From Przewalskia tangutica (taxonomy: Eukaryota; Streptophyta; Magnoliopsida; Solanales; Solanaceae), in NCBI GenBank assembly GCA_029844215.1, contig CM056724.1:75039093-75103092 (forward strand): a stretch of DNA of 64,000 nt, in the 5' to 3' direction. This document shows positions 1 to 10,320 of the stretch, piece by piece (the first letter of the stretch is position 1; each line of letters opens with the position of its first letter). A model generated the notes under the pieces. That model saw only the letters and a list, made by a program, of their open reading frames with translations. It ran no database searches and had not been told where the DNA came from. The translations under genes were made by a program, and so were the position numbers.

Positions 1-845
1 AGAGGGGTAAAGAAAATGGTTTACTGATTTTAGAAGTTAAGTGACTTGATCTTATAAGATAAGAGACTTAACTTAAGTGAATTAATATGAGTTTTGTGTG
101 AAACCTCATTCGTGAGTAATGAGTACGTGGTTTTTAAAAGGAATAATGTTTTACTGATTTCGAAAATCAGAATGTGTATCGACAAACCACTGCAGAGTTA
201 ATAAAGGAAAATGTATTGAATAATGAAGTATTATTAAAAACAAGTAGAAACCTCCATCTGCATAGAAGCTAATATGAGACAAAATGATATTACATTTTCT
301 AGATCATGGCTGCTTAATAAGATTGATTATGAACAAGAATAACCTACTCGCCTATGGCATATGTTACTCAATTGTTTTAAAAAGAGATTAATACATTGAA
401 CTATGAAACTTTTCTAAAAAGAGACTTGCGTAATTGAAATTAGGCAAACTGGAACTTTAGGGAAAAGAAGGGCATTGTGTTGTCTTAAAATGGTTTAAAA
501 CATAAAGTGTTATAACAAGCTTTATGGGAAGTTGGTTATAACGACTTTATGAAAACAAAAGAAGGGTTTTATCATTGGTTTTAATGTGGTAACTTGACTT
601 TAAAAAGAGAAGTGTTTTGGTCTAAAAAGAAGGCATGGTATTGCCTTAATTGGTTTTAAAAAGGAAAGTATGGAAGTTGTTTTGGTTTACTTAAAAGATG
701 TAAGTCACTCTATTTTTATACTACGGGTATCGGGTGACTTTTATAAAAGGAATGGATCTCTTTAAAAGGAATTTAACGTACGTAGTACTTTAGGGTTAAA
801 ACCCGGACTTTGGTATAAGATGAAAGTACTTTGAGTTGTGTATAA

Positions 846-944
846 CTTGCCTATGCTTGTTGTTGTGAAACTTGCCTATGCTTGTTGTTGTGAAACTTGC
901 CTATGCTTGTTGTTGTGAACCTTGCCTATGCTTATTGTGATAGC
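846..944 (+). repeat. 25-bp tandem repeat, four copies
   Basis: The unit CTTGCCTATGCTTGTTGTTG plus five bases starts at 846, 871, 896 and 921. The first three copies are identical; the fourth differs near its end. It lies inside LTR R1, just before the larger minisatellite. Other LTRs here carry a single copy of the core at the equivalent place, as at about 2602, so this is a local expansion. Confidence 0.9.
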
Positions 945-1089
945 ATTTGTTGTGCAAAGAATTGTGTTTCTATACTACCGCGTCTCTCGATGGAGGGTCG
1001 GTTGACTTGTTGAGAACTTACTTGACGTGCAGCGACGAGAAATTCCACCGCACGCTCTCGCTGATAGTGCTACTTTTGCTAAACGCTTT

Positions 1090-1370
1090 GGACATACTGA
1101 CACGATGCGTAGCGCACGGGTATGCTTCCATTTTGATTGCCGCCTTGTTGTTTCCTTTTTGGACATACTGACACGATGCGTAGCGCACGGGTATGCTTCC
1201 ATTTGGAATGTCGTCTTATTGTTTCCCTTTGGACATACTGACACGATGCGTAGCGCACGGGTATGCTTCCATTTGGAATGTTGTCTTAGTGTTTCCCTTT
1301 GGACATACTGACACGATGCGTAGCGCACGAGTATGCTCCCATTGGGATTCTTGTCTTGTTGCTATCATAT
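1090..1370 (+). repeat. 70-bp minisatellite, four copies
   Basis: Copies start at 1090, 1161, 1231 and 1301, each opening GGACATACTGACACGATGCG. The first 42 bases of each copy are almost invariant and the last 28 vary. A variant of the same unit occurs on the other strand in LTR M3 (32944-33126). The array is open in more than one frame, giving repetitive peptides with no codon-level sign of coding. Confidence 0.93.
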
Positions 1371-1971
1371 CATAGGCACGGCGGTGAGGAAGGAATTCCA
1401 CGCACGAGTGATGATTTGGAGCGTGAGTCCTCGACTTGATATGATCGCTTATATGTTGTGTATCGTAGTTTGGTTATCATACATGTCTCGCTTTATATAG
1501 ACTGCTATGATTTCATTTCTGATTTTCTGATTTCACATACTTGGTACTGTTATCGACCTCCTTCGGGGCTGCGTTCATGCCGCAGGTAGTATACATCCAT
1601 TGTCGATCCCCGCTAGGATCTCATTTCAGCGTATTGGAAGCTCTGTTCCTTCGGAGGCTTATCTTTGGTATGTTACCCGAGTCCAGAGGTTCTTGTGCAT
1701 TCTGGTATGGCGGGGCCTGTCCCATCATAGTTGTTGTATAAATCTTAGAGGTCCAGAGCAATCACTGGCGGGGTCAAAGGATTGTAACTGTTCAAATGTC
1801 TATATATATATGTTGAAAGGCAACCATTTTGGTTGGCCTATTTTTTTTATCTTGATCCATGTCTATTTAAATGTTTAAGTTTTTATTTCCGCTGGTTTTT
1901 TTCTCTGATGTTGTATCACTAGGGTGCCCGGGGTAAGGCACCAGTCACGGGCCCAGGTTCGGGTCGTGACA

Positions 1972-2143
1972 AAAACTATGTTTATATATATATGCCGAAA
2001 GGCGACATTTTCTCACATAAAATTGTGTCTCATTTTACAACTGTTTCATGTCTTATTTTTATATTCCGCTGATTACTCTGATGTATGACTACTTGGGTGC
2101 CCGGGTAAGGCACCAGTCACGGGCCCCGGAACGGGTCGTGACA
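1972..2143 (+). mobile_element. LTR 3' end R2
   Basis: This is the last 172 bp of a plus-strand LTR, running from the sequence around TATGCCGAAAGGCGAC to the terminus CGTGACA at 2143. Its upstream part must lie left of R1, which was inserted into it. Directly after 2143 the sequence resumes in the middle of another LTR (element C) with no PBS, so R2 looks like a solo LTR inserted into C. The five bases after it, ATAAT, would be half of its target duplication; the other half is off window. Confidence 0.8.
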
Positions 2144-2814
2144 ATAATGTTATATTGATTTCGGAAATGGGAATGAGTATCGAACAAGCCATTGCAGCGT
2201 TAATCAAGGAAAATGTAATGACTAATAATTAACTTAAAACAAGTAGAATCTTCCATCCGCATAGAAGCTAAGCTAAGACAAAATTGTATTACATTTCCTA
2301 GATCACGACTGCTTTAATAAGATCATTAAAAACAAGTTTGAATTTCTTAAAAATTCCAAAGTAAGGGACTTGATTTATAAAAGAGAGAGACTGGAAAAAT
2401 TGAAGTGTTTTTGTTTAAAAGAGAAGGCATGATGTTGTCATAAGTTGGTTTAAAAAGATAGTTACTCTATTTTGATACTACGGGTATCGTGTGACTTTTT
2501 GTGAAAGAAATGGATCTTTTTAAAGAGTTAAAGTATGTAGTACCTTGGGGTTAAAAACCCGGATTTGTTGACATGAAATGCAAGTACCTTGTGTGAGTTA
2601 CTTGCCTATGTTTTGTGATAACCTTGTAATACTTTCTTGTTGGCTTGATAAAGTGAACATGTTATGATGCTACGTGTGTTAATGTCTTGTGACGTTGTGT
2701 AAGGGGTTTTTTCTTGTTGTGCTTATGTTGTTTAACGATAAGCCTGTTGTGCTGGTATTATATCCCTTACCCCCGACTTGTTATGATGTCGGGGGTTAAG
2801 TTGCTGTCACGACC
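2144..2814 (+). mobile_element. Element C, 5' LTR, first visible part
   Basis: This is the middle of a plus-strand LTR. It matches the equivalent stretch of P1 (about 37,330 onward) and P2 (about 39,760 onward). It stops in GGGGGTTAAGTTGC, where minus-strand N1 begins. In other copies this motif continues into the CCGCAT-rich region, and that continuation appears at 22021 after N1. The 5' beginning of this LTR is left of the window. Confidence 0.82.
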
Positions 2815-3429
2815 CATTCCGGGGCCCGTGACTGGTGCCTTACCGGGGCACCCAAGTAGTCATACATCAGAGTAATCAGCGGAAATATAAGACAAGACAT
2901 GAAACAGTTTATGTGAACAAACGTCGCTTTCGCATATATATATAAACCAGTTTAGCGATTACATCCGACAATCGCATAAACATGACTACTGCACTCTAAG
3001 GAAAATATACAACTATGGCGATGAGGCCCCGCCATACCTCGACTGCATAAACTATCTACAATACAGGAGATCATACCAAAAAGTAGAGCCTCGGAGAAGA
3101 TGGAGCTCCGACACCAATGCAAAGAGATCCTAAGAATGCGGATCTAGCACTGCCGCTTGCCTTACCGCGCATGAACGCACTTCCGAAGGAGGTCGATAAC
3201 AGTACTAAGTATGCGAAACTGTAAATTACTTAAATTAAAACATATCATTTTTTAAAAACCATTTTACAAATATGTGTGAAACAACCAATGAATCCTCACG
3301 TAGTGCCACATCATAAACAAGAGCAACAATAGGTAATCAGAATAGGTCTTGTCTAGGCCGCGAATGATCAAACAGGCCACTCGCCCCATATCATCATTCC
3401 CGCAAGCCTAATCGACTCCCGAGTCCGCA

Positions 3430-3655
3430 TAGGCCACTCACGGGCCCGCATGAGGTATAACCCCGCATCGAGGGTAGCTACTCCTCGCATCGCCCCGACT
3501 CGTTGTCCGTGACGGCCACATGACCGCATGAGGCATAACCCCGCATACTAACGTGGAACTCTCGTAGCTCGCATAGGCCCCCGACCCGCATGAGGTATTC
3601 TCGAATCATGGTCCTGCATCACTGAGTCTACCCCGCATCGGAGGCGACTTAACCT
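3430..3655 (-). repeat. CCGCAT-rich module in N1 3' LTR
   Basis: The hexamer CCGCAT or a one-base variant recurs roughly every 15-30 bp, often as CCCGCATGAGGTAT followed by a run of C. The same arrangement occurs in the N1 5' LTR (about 20185-20400), S2 (about 27935-28150), N2 (about 5040-5330 and 11040-11300) and the N4 5' LTR (about 62475-62690). It appears on the plus strand in C (22021-22220), P2 (about 40510-40700) and D (about 44790-44975). It lies towards the 3' end of the LTR, downstream of the TATA box. Its function is unknown. Confidence 0.7.
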
Positions 3656-4003
3656 CCGTGATCATCTCAAGAGGTGAGTGATAGTACACTAACATAACAG
3701 CTTATCTTTAAACAACATAAGCACAACAAGGATACTCTCTTATACAAACGTTACAAGATACTAACACACATAGCATCATATCATGTCTACTTATCAAACC
3801 ATCTTATTATTCTTTTTCACAATTCAACATAAGTCTGTTATAAACACATAGTCAAACTTGTTTCTTTTATCAATCTTAAGTGGTTATACTTAACTTCCCA
3901 TAAAGCTAGTATAACTCTTAAGCTTCTGTTTTTAAAAACCAGTTAGTTCTCTTCTGTTAAAAAATGATTCAGTATTCTTATGAAATGCTTTCAGATCTTT
4001 ATT

Positions 4004-4114
4004 ATTCAGGCTTAAGCCGTGAGGCATTGCCGTAAGTGTTATTCAGGCTTAAGCCGTGAGGCATTGCCGTAAGTATTATTCAGGCTTAAGTCAAAGACAT
4101 TGCCGTAGTTATTA
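4004..4114 (-). repeat. 37-bp tandem repeat, three copies
   Basis: Copies start at 4004, 4041 and 4078, each beginning ATTCAGGCTTAAG. The third copy has diverged after that point. The same array occurs in the N1 5' LTR (20754-20858), S2 (28507-28617), N4 3' LTR (55868-55978) and N4 5' LTR (63024-63126), so it is an ancestral feature of this LTR family. Confidence 0.9.
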
Positions 4115-4351
4115 TTCAGTTAACACATGTACGTCTACCGTACTATATATATTGTAAAATATCATGCTTTAGGAAGAATCACATACCTTCTCAGCGAAAA
4201 CCGCCTGCCAAGTTGAATATGTCGCGCGCAGAGAATCAGCCTATAATAGTCAGACACGTCTAACAACGTTCAGACTACTTTGTAAACAGTTCTAAACAGA
4301 GGGTTCTATATCCTACGGAAAATTGGGCAAGATTTCCCTACGGTGAGCTAC

Positions 4352-4356
4352 TCAAG
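4352..4356. other. Target-site duplication of N2, left copy (TCAAG)
   Basis: TCAAG precedes the N2 terminus at 4357 and recurs at 13727-13731 directly after the other terminus. The uninterrupted N1 5' LTR has this five-base word only once at the equivalent place (about 21090). This fixes both N2 ends. Confidence 0.95.
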
Positions 4357-7300
4357 TGTCACGACTGCCTGGCCCGTGGATCGTGCCTTACCCCGCACCC
4401 TAGTGACACAACATCGAGTAATCGGAACATAAAACACATACATGAAACAAGTGAAGTACAAAACAATAGTTCGAGGAAAACTTGCCTTTCAAGATATAAA
4501 ATTAACAACTTTACAAATGAGCTTTAATCCTTTTTACAAACCCCGCCACAACAAAGATTCATGCACTTCTAAGAAAAGATACGATAACAACGACGGACAG
4601 GTTCGCCATACCCTCGAATGTAAGCACTTACAACAACAGGGACTATACCAAGATAAGCCTCCGAGAAACGGAGCTTCCCAAAAGCCGAATTGTGACCCTA
4701 AGAGCGAGGATCAACGATCGTGTACTCAACTCGCGGCATGAACGCAGCCAAGGAGGTCAAGACAACAGTGCCGAGTATGTGAAACTAAAAATATCGTAAA
4801 TGAAATCATAATAGTCTATAAAGCAGAGACATGTATGATAAGCAAACTACGCTCACAACAAATAAACAAATATGTCAAGTCGTGGACTCACGCCTCAAAG
4901 TTATCACAATAAAACCGCACGGCAAGTACGAAGGCATAGCCGACTACTAAGACCCACGCACCAAAAATACCACAAATCGTATCCCGAGGTCTTTCTAGAC
5001 CGCACCACATGATCGGCCGCCACTCGCCCGCAATATCAATGCGCGTCTATCCTCGAACTCTCGCAGCCCGCATAGGTCACACACGGACCCGCATGAGGTA
5101 TTCCTCGAATCATGGTCCTGCATCACCGAGGTATACCCCGCATCGGCGCGCTAACCTCGGTATCCGCCAGGCTCCCGCAACCCGCATAGTCTCAAAAGAC
5201 CGCATAGTCTCAACAGACCGCATAGGAATCCCCGCATCGGGCTAAACACCCGAATGATCAATCCCGAGCTACCGCGACCGCATAGTCACGAGGACCGTGA
5301 TAGCCGAAAGACCCGCATCAGGGTGGCAAGCCCTGTATAATAAGTCAAAGGGTATGTGATACAATAACAAGATAACCGCTTAACGCTTAACAACGTAAGC
5401 ACAACAAGAATGACCCTTACATCATGATCACACAAGATACTAACACACGTAGCATCCTAACATGTTTACTTATCAATCAACAAGAAAGTATTACAAGGCT
5501 ATCACAAACCAACACAATCAAGTTATACACACAAGGTACTTTAAGCTAACAAGTTCGGGTATCTACCCCTAAAGTACTTCATACATTAAATCTTTTAAAA
5601 GATCCGTTGCTTTCACATAAGTCACACAATACCCGTAGTATAAAATAGAGTGACTGTCTTTTTAAATAAACAAAAACACTTACCTTTGTAAAATCAAGTA
5701 ACAACATTATTTTCCAAACGTCCAAGTTTGCCTAATTTCAAATGTTCACGTTTCTTATTTTAGAAAGGTTTCGTAGTTCATGGTCTTATTCATTTAAGAA
5801 TATAATTCTCTTTTAAACCATGTGAGAAACATAAGTCTTATATGTGAGTAGGATATTCTTGTTTATAACAATCTTATTACAGCAGCCGTGATCTAGGAAA
5901 TATCATTTTGTCTTATCTTAGCTTCTATGCAGATGGAAGTTTCTACTGGTTTTAATAATACTTAACTAGTCAAAACATTTCCTTTTATTAACGCTGCAGT
6001 GGTTTGTCGATACACATTCTGATTTCCGAAATCAGTAAAACATTCTTAAGCCGTTATACCTAACTTCCCATAAAGCTAGTATAACTCTTAGGTTTGTCAA
6101 AAATCAAGTATTACTTCTTCTTTCAAAATGATTCAAAATCTTTTGAAATACTTCAAGTTCTTTATTAACACATAACAAGCCAGTTATAGTTCTAATCAGT
6201 TACCTTTTAAAAACCACATGTATTTTCTTACCAACATAAAGCTGTTATAACCAACTTCCCATAAAGCCGTTATAACACTTTATGTTTCAAACTAATCAAA
6301 TACATTAAACACATGTACGCTCACCGCACTACATAGTTACACACATATCATGCTAGAAGAGATAGGAAGAGGTTCACATACCTCGCGACGAGTATCGACT
6401 AATAGCAAAACGCCCAAGTACTTCCAACCGCTTGGCTACTCCTTAAGTCAAGTAGATCGCGCCACACGTAGTACATCAACCTATAAGGCCACGCGCTTTA
6501 TTAACATTTAGATCTCATCGAGAATATTCTACCAAAATCGGCAAAGACTCTCCCGCAACAACAGAAATCTCCTCCTCTATCGAGGCCGCCACCGAGCCAA
6601 CCAGTGGGGTTATACATCTAACCCTAACTGGTACAATTCTACTCCACTGCACTACTACACAAGTCTACCGTAATACAGCCCTATGTAATTACAACAAGAC
6701 TTTCTTTAAATTCAGCTTAAGTCGCAAGACATTGCCGTAAGTTTTATTCAGCTTAAGTCAAAAGACATTGCCGATAACTACGCTCGATTCTATTATATAG
6801 TATACTTCAACTATATATTCAATCATGTAATTTCCAATTACAATAGAGGACAAGATAATTACCTCGATAAGCCCATAATTATCCTAGTTAAAGTCGATCC
6901 CGGCAATCGCTTAGCTCCAACCCCGCGGCCCAACCCGCTCTAAACCACCCTTAGAAGTTCTAACCAACTTCTACACAATACTCCAACGGACTATGGAGAT
7001 TTTCCTAGGTTTCGGTTTTGTGGATCGACTAAGTATAATAGTATTTTCTGGCTTTTCAGATAGGTATAACCTTAGAATACAACAAGGTATATGGCTAAGG
7101 TAAATTGGGCATTATAACAATACTTTGAGAGTATTTCTACACCACAAAGGGGGTATTATACGAAAGCAACAAGGCAGTGGGTACCCCACGGCCACACTAC
7201 TAGGAGGGGCGCTACTCTCGGCTGGGCCTCACGAAATGGGAGGACGAGAACAATAGAGGAGGGGGAGAGTCTTTCAATACTTAGAGATTTTTAGGATGAA

Positions 7301-7740
7301 TAACTCTTCCAAAGAGGTTGGTATTTATAGGACAAGCCAAGGCCAACCAATGGCCAAGATCTTGCCAAGTGCATAGCAAGTGTAGGGCCAAGATCTTGCC
7401 AAGTGCACCCTAACCAACTAACACAAAAATATCCTACCAACCCTTGACTATTTCAACCACACTTTCGCCAAGCCCTTTTGCGTCCATGCCTAACCAATGA
7501 GAGTGTGACAATTTTAGACTTCTTGTTGGTCCAAAATGTTTCGTCTCTCGGAAAAATCCGCAAAAATTAAAAATGTCATAGCCGGAAATTCCCCTACGAA
7601 AGCTGTGAAAACGTTTCGTCGAAAAACGACTCTAAACGGGTGTTGTGAACAAATTTAATTCGGCCAAGCCACTTTGCCTACTCAAGGCTTTAAACTTTTA
7701 TACGTACGCCATCACGCATATACTGAAATACGGTATAACA
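4357..7740 (-). mobile_element. N2 3' LTR
   Basis: It runs from TGTCACGACTG to GGTATAACA. It aligns with 10321-13726 along its whole length; the differences seen are mostly one- to three-base indels in G/C-rich or CAG/CTG contexts. It carries a TATA-like box in minus sense at 7322-7329 and the CCGCAT-rich module at about 5040-5330. Confidence 0.94.
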
Positions 7741-7775
7741 TTCTCCTCTCCTTAGAAACATTCGCCCGAATGTTC
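7741..7775 (-). promoter_or_regulatory. N2 polypurine tract and palindrome
   Basis: On the minus strand the purine-rich tract AAGGAGAGGAGAA (7741-7753) abuts the LTR start and would prime plus-strand DNA synthesis. Immediately upstream in element sense, 7756-7775 is a near-perfect palindrome of the GAACATTCG...CGAATGTT type. The same pair stands at the same place in C, D, E, M3, N1 and N4. Confidence 0.88.
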
Positions 7776-9474
7776 TTTCTAAGTCTCAAACAAACGCGCC
7801 AGGATAGTCTTCACTACTATACTTACGAGAACAATCCTTGCCACACATGGCCACAGAAACAACTTGCGCAAAAAGCTCACATCCAAGTCCACGAGGAAAC
7901 ACCTCTAACATCACCATAACACCTCTCACCGGGGTCTAAAATATACTTCCTTCGCACCTACTTTACACAAAAAGAAAATGATCACATCAATGCTCGCGAT
8001 ACCACTGATACCACTTTTGTCACTTTGCCGCGAGGTTCTGGTGTCACTCCGGCGACCCAACAAATGGCACCATTGCACGCGATCCCGATGAGGTCGACAC
8101 TCGAACTCTACCACATTCTCGACACGGTTTCCAAAACTCGGTTACTATCCCTAACGTGGTCATCATTAATCGAACACTGATGGATCTCCGATACTTTCCC
8201 GATCATATCAATACGAAAGATCGGACGCATCGCTTCCTAAGTCGGACGGCAATTGCTAACATATAGGCAACCCGCCTATTCTTCACATGAACTCAAAGTG
8301 GCCCAAAGTAACTCGCTAAGTTTTCCTCGCTTTCCAAAACTCACACCCAAACCGGGTGGTACCTTCAAGAAGACCGATCATTAACTCGAACTCTAAGCGC
8401 CGCCGATTATCCGCACGATTTCTCCGAGCCGCCGTAACCTCTTCTAGACAAGCTTCACCCTATCCACATCCTGCGAACACGATCAACCAATTTTCTCAAC
8501 CTTGCCAACATCGAACCAATCGATCGCAACTTACCCTTCCGCCCCACAAGGCTTCATAAGGCGACATCCGAACATTGAAATGGTAGCTTAAACACTACAT
8601 CCACAGGAGACAACAATCCCCACAACTATCCTCAAATCCAAACACCGCCCGGTGGCGAACGCGATTCGAGACTCACTGAAGTTCTTAACACATGCCCGTA
8701 AAACTTCCAAACAAAAACAGCCATAACCTGGCTCCACTGTCGCCATAAGGTGAAGGTAGGCACCGTGCAGCCTTACAACCTTCTCGATAACTCAACACAA
8801 CAAGTAAACGGCCCGATCAAGAACACGATGGCTGCCCCATCGCCCGACCACCGGTCGAACGCATCCACGAAGTTCGCACCGTTAACTAAACTTGGGCCTA
8901 ACACCTCACAACCCTAACACAAGGCGACCACCACAACCTGACCCCACCACCAAAACTACCGCTGGTTGACCCGCAACGGCCTCAACCCGACCCGCAACGC
9001 CGCACAAAACTAGCTCCCGATCCGAACAATCTTACTAATCACGCTTCAAAACCTAGCGTCTTCTTAGCTCAACTAACCTCTTTCATATCACGCTACTCGT
9101 GGACTTATCCCACAACCATAGCCCACGTGCACCATGCACTCGATAAGGATCAAACATAACACTACACCTATACTCGAGACGGCCTTACCTCTAAGGTATC
9201 TACGTAAAACATTCTAAGGCTCACACCTTATCTATCCCCAAAATCTTACCTGCTAACCCACCATGATTTCTAAACACAACTAACACACCGCCATCGTAAC
9301 ATAGCACTTAAGGTATACTCACCTTATCACACATACCGATCTCTACAGGTTAAAGATATATCTATATCTACCGCTTCACTCCCTTAGTCGTTCTTAATCA
9401 AACTCGCCTGTAGGCGCATAGCTAGGGAAGATGACTAACTACCCACCGATCCTCAAGGCTAAGTCCTCCTACAA
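7776..9474 (-). other. N2 noncoding interior
   Basis: There are 1.7 kb between the gag remnant and the PPT without a recognisable domain; open frames are all short and resemble no known protein. The PPT-proximal 150 bp match C (25110-25230) and M3 (35068-35172). A stretch at about 8852-8915 matches noncoding interior sequence in C, D and E. It is retained structure of a non-autonomous family rather than random filler. Confidence 0.7.
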
Positions 9475-10119
9475 GGACACTCTATCGACATCGACCGACG
9501 GTCGTAGTACAACAAGTACTAACTAAAAGACGACATTCCCGATGACGCTCATTAATCGGAACCGGAAGCCCCGGAGTTCGACCAACTCCCGCATACTCCG
9601 AACATCCCGATATCCGTGGAAGACCACTCATCGTGGACGGGCGTAATCAACCGGCCGCGAGGTGACTCGCCCGAAAGTTACCAAAGGACCTTCACGCCTC
9701 GCCTTCTTCTCGCCCTCGTTAACCCGCCGATCTCTACGCTTTCGGCCACGCCGCGATAAGCCCGCATACGTGCCATGCTCAAGCCCAACTAAAGAATTAC
9801 TCTTGCACAACCTTTTCTTAGGTAGTCATCAAGACTCGCGATACATCGGTATACTCTCCGTAGTCAAATCCATAGTTAGTAATGTGGTCGCCTTGAAATC
9901 TATATTCATCGCTCCTGGCCGTGGAACCGGCGTTCAAATGTCATGGCCGCAGAGGAACCGCCGCCGTGCTAAACTCAAGGGTTAGTGACGCCGCAAAACT
10001 CCCCGAATGAAGCACCACCCTGTGTGATGTTTGGGCTCGTGCCCACGTAACCTCTCAGATTTACTCGCAGCCTCCTGGCCGCTTTGCCCTCCCGGGCCCG
10101 GTTGCTCTACGCGAGGCAT
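9475..10119 (-). pseudogene. N2 gag remnant with internal deletion
   Basis: The start codon (reverse of CAT at 10117-10119) matches the conserved gag start of P2, N4 and C. The proline-rich amino-terminal part follows to about 9890. The frame then jumps at about 9870 to the GLDDYL-like stretch near the end of gag, skipping the whole capsid-like core. Compared with C (23355-23817), about 460 bp are missing, with the same join as in P2. A decayed zinc-knuckle region lies at about 9481-9520, with several Cys/His positions lost. Frames are broken, so no functional Gag is expected. Confidence 0.75.
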
Positions 10120-10305
10120 AACGATAAGTGGAAATAATTTCGTCGAGGGTCCAACTTACAACACAACTTCTAAGGCACGATCTCGAGTGAGAAGAATAGA
10201 AACCAATCCTAAATACCCTATAGCCTCCCGATTATCAGTGTGGTGCACAACACACCGATAATCAAGACTCATCGATACGGTCAGAGACACTTTCCGAGAT
10301 TAATC

Positions 10306-10316
10306 GCTCGATACCA
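10306..10316 (-). promoter_or_regulatory. N2 primer-binding site (tRNA-iMet), two bases short
   Basis: Read on the minus strand this is TGGTATCGAGC, four bases inside the 5' LTR end. The intact form in N1, C and P2 is TGGTATCAGAGC, and the CA/AG step is lost here. The same short form appears in N4 and D. Loss of a base at a CAG site is typical of the copy-to-copy differences in this window and may be a consensus error. Confidence 0.85.
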
Positions 10317-10320
10317 CTTT

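Larger units (their letters stand above)
1..1971 (+). mobile_element. LTR fragment R1 (left end off window)
   Basis: This is the 3' two thirds of a gypsy LTR. It starts in the middle of the repeat and ends with the family terminus GTCGTGACA at 1971. The opening bases match the interior of LTR P2 near 39,630, and both run about 1.9 kb to the terminus. No primer-binding site follows; the next bases belong to the end of another LTR (R2). R1 is therefore a solo LTR or an LTR whose partner lies outside the window. It holds two minisatellites, at 846-944 and 1090-1370. Short open frames across the second one are by-products of the repeat. Confidence 0.85.
2815..4356 (-). mobile_element. N1 3' LTR, distal part
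   Basis: It begins TGTCACGACCC, the reverse of the LTR end CGTGACA. It matches 19568 onward in the 5' LTR nearly base for base, apart from short indels. It contains the CCGCAT-rich module (about 3430-3650) and a 37-bp tandem repeat. It is cut at 4356 by N2 and resumes at 13732. Confidence 0.92.

Noticed and set aside
1090..1370. Possible CRISPR-like array
   Set aside because: The units are contiguous 70-bp tandem repeats with similar, not unique, spacers, and they lie in a plant LTR.
975..1401. Overlapping open frames on both strands with repeated peptides across the R1 minisatellite
   Set aside because: They follow the 70-bp repeat, are open in several frames at once, and repeat the same peptide each unit. 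There is no start context, domain or conservation to suggest a protein.
2810..2814. A five-base target duplication for N1 (GTTGC / ATGCC)
   Set aside because: The flanks share only a TGC core with an offset; not convincing without corrected sequence.
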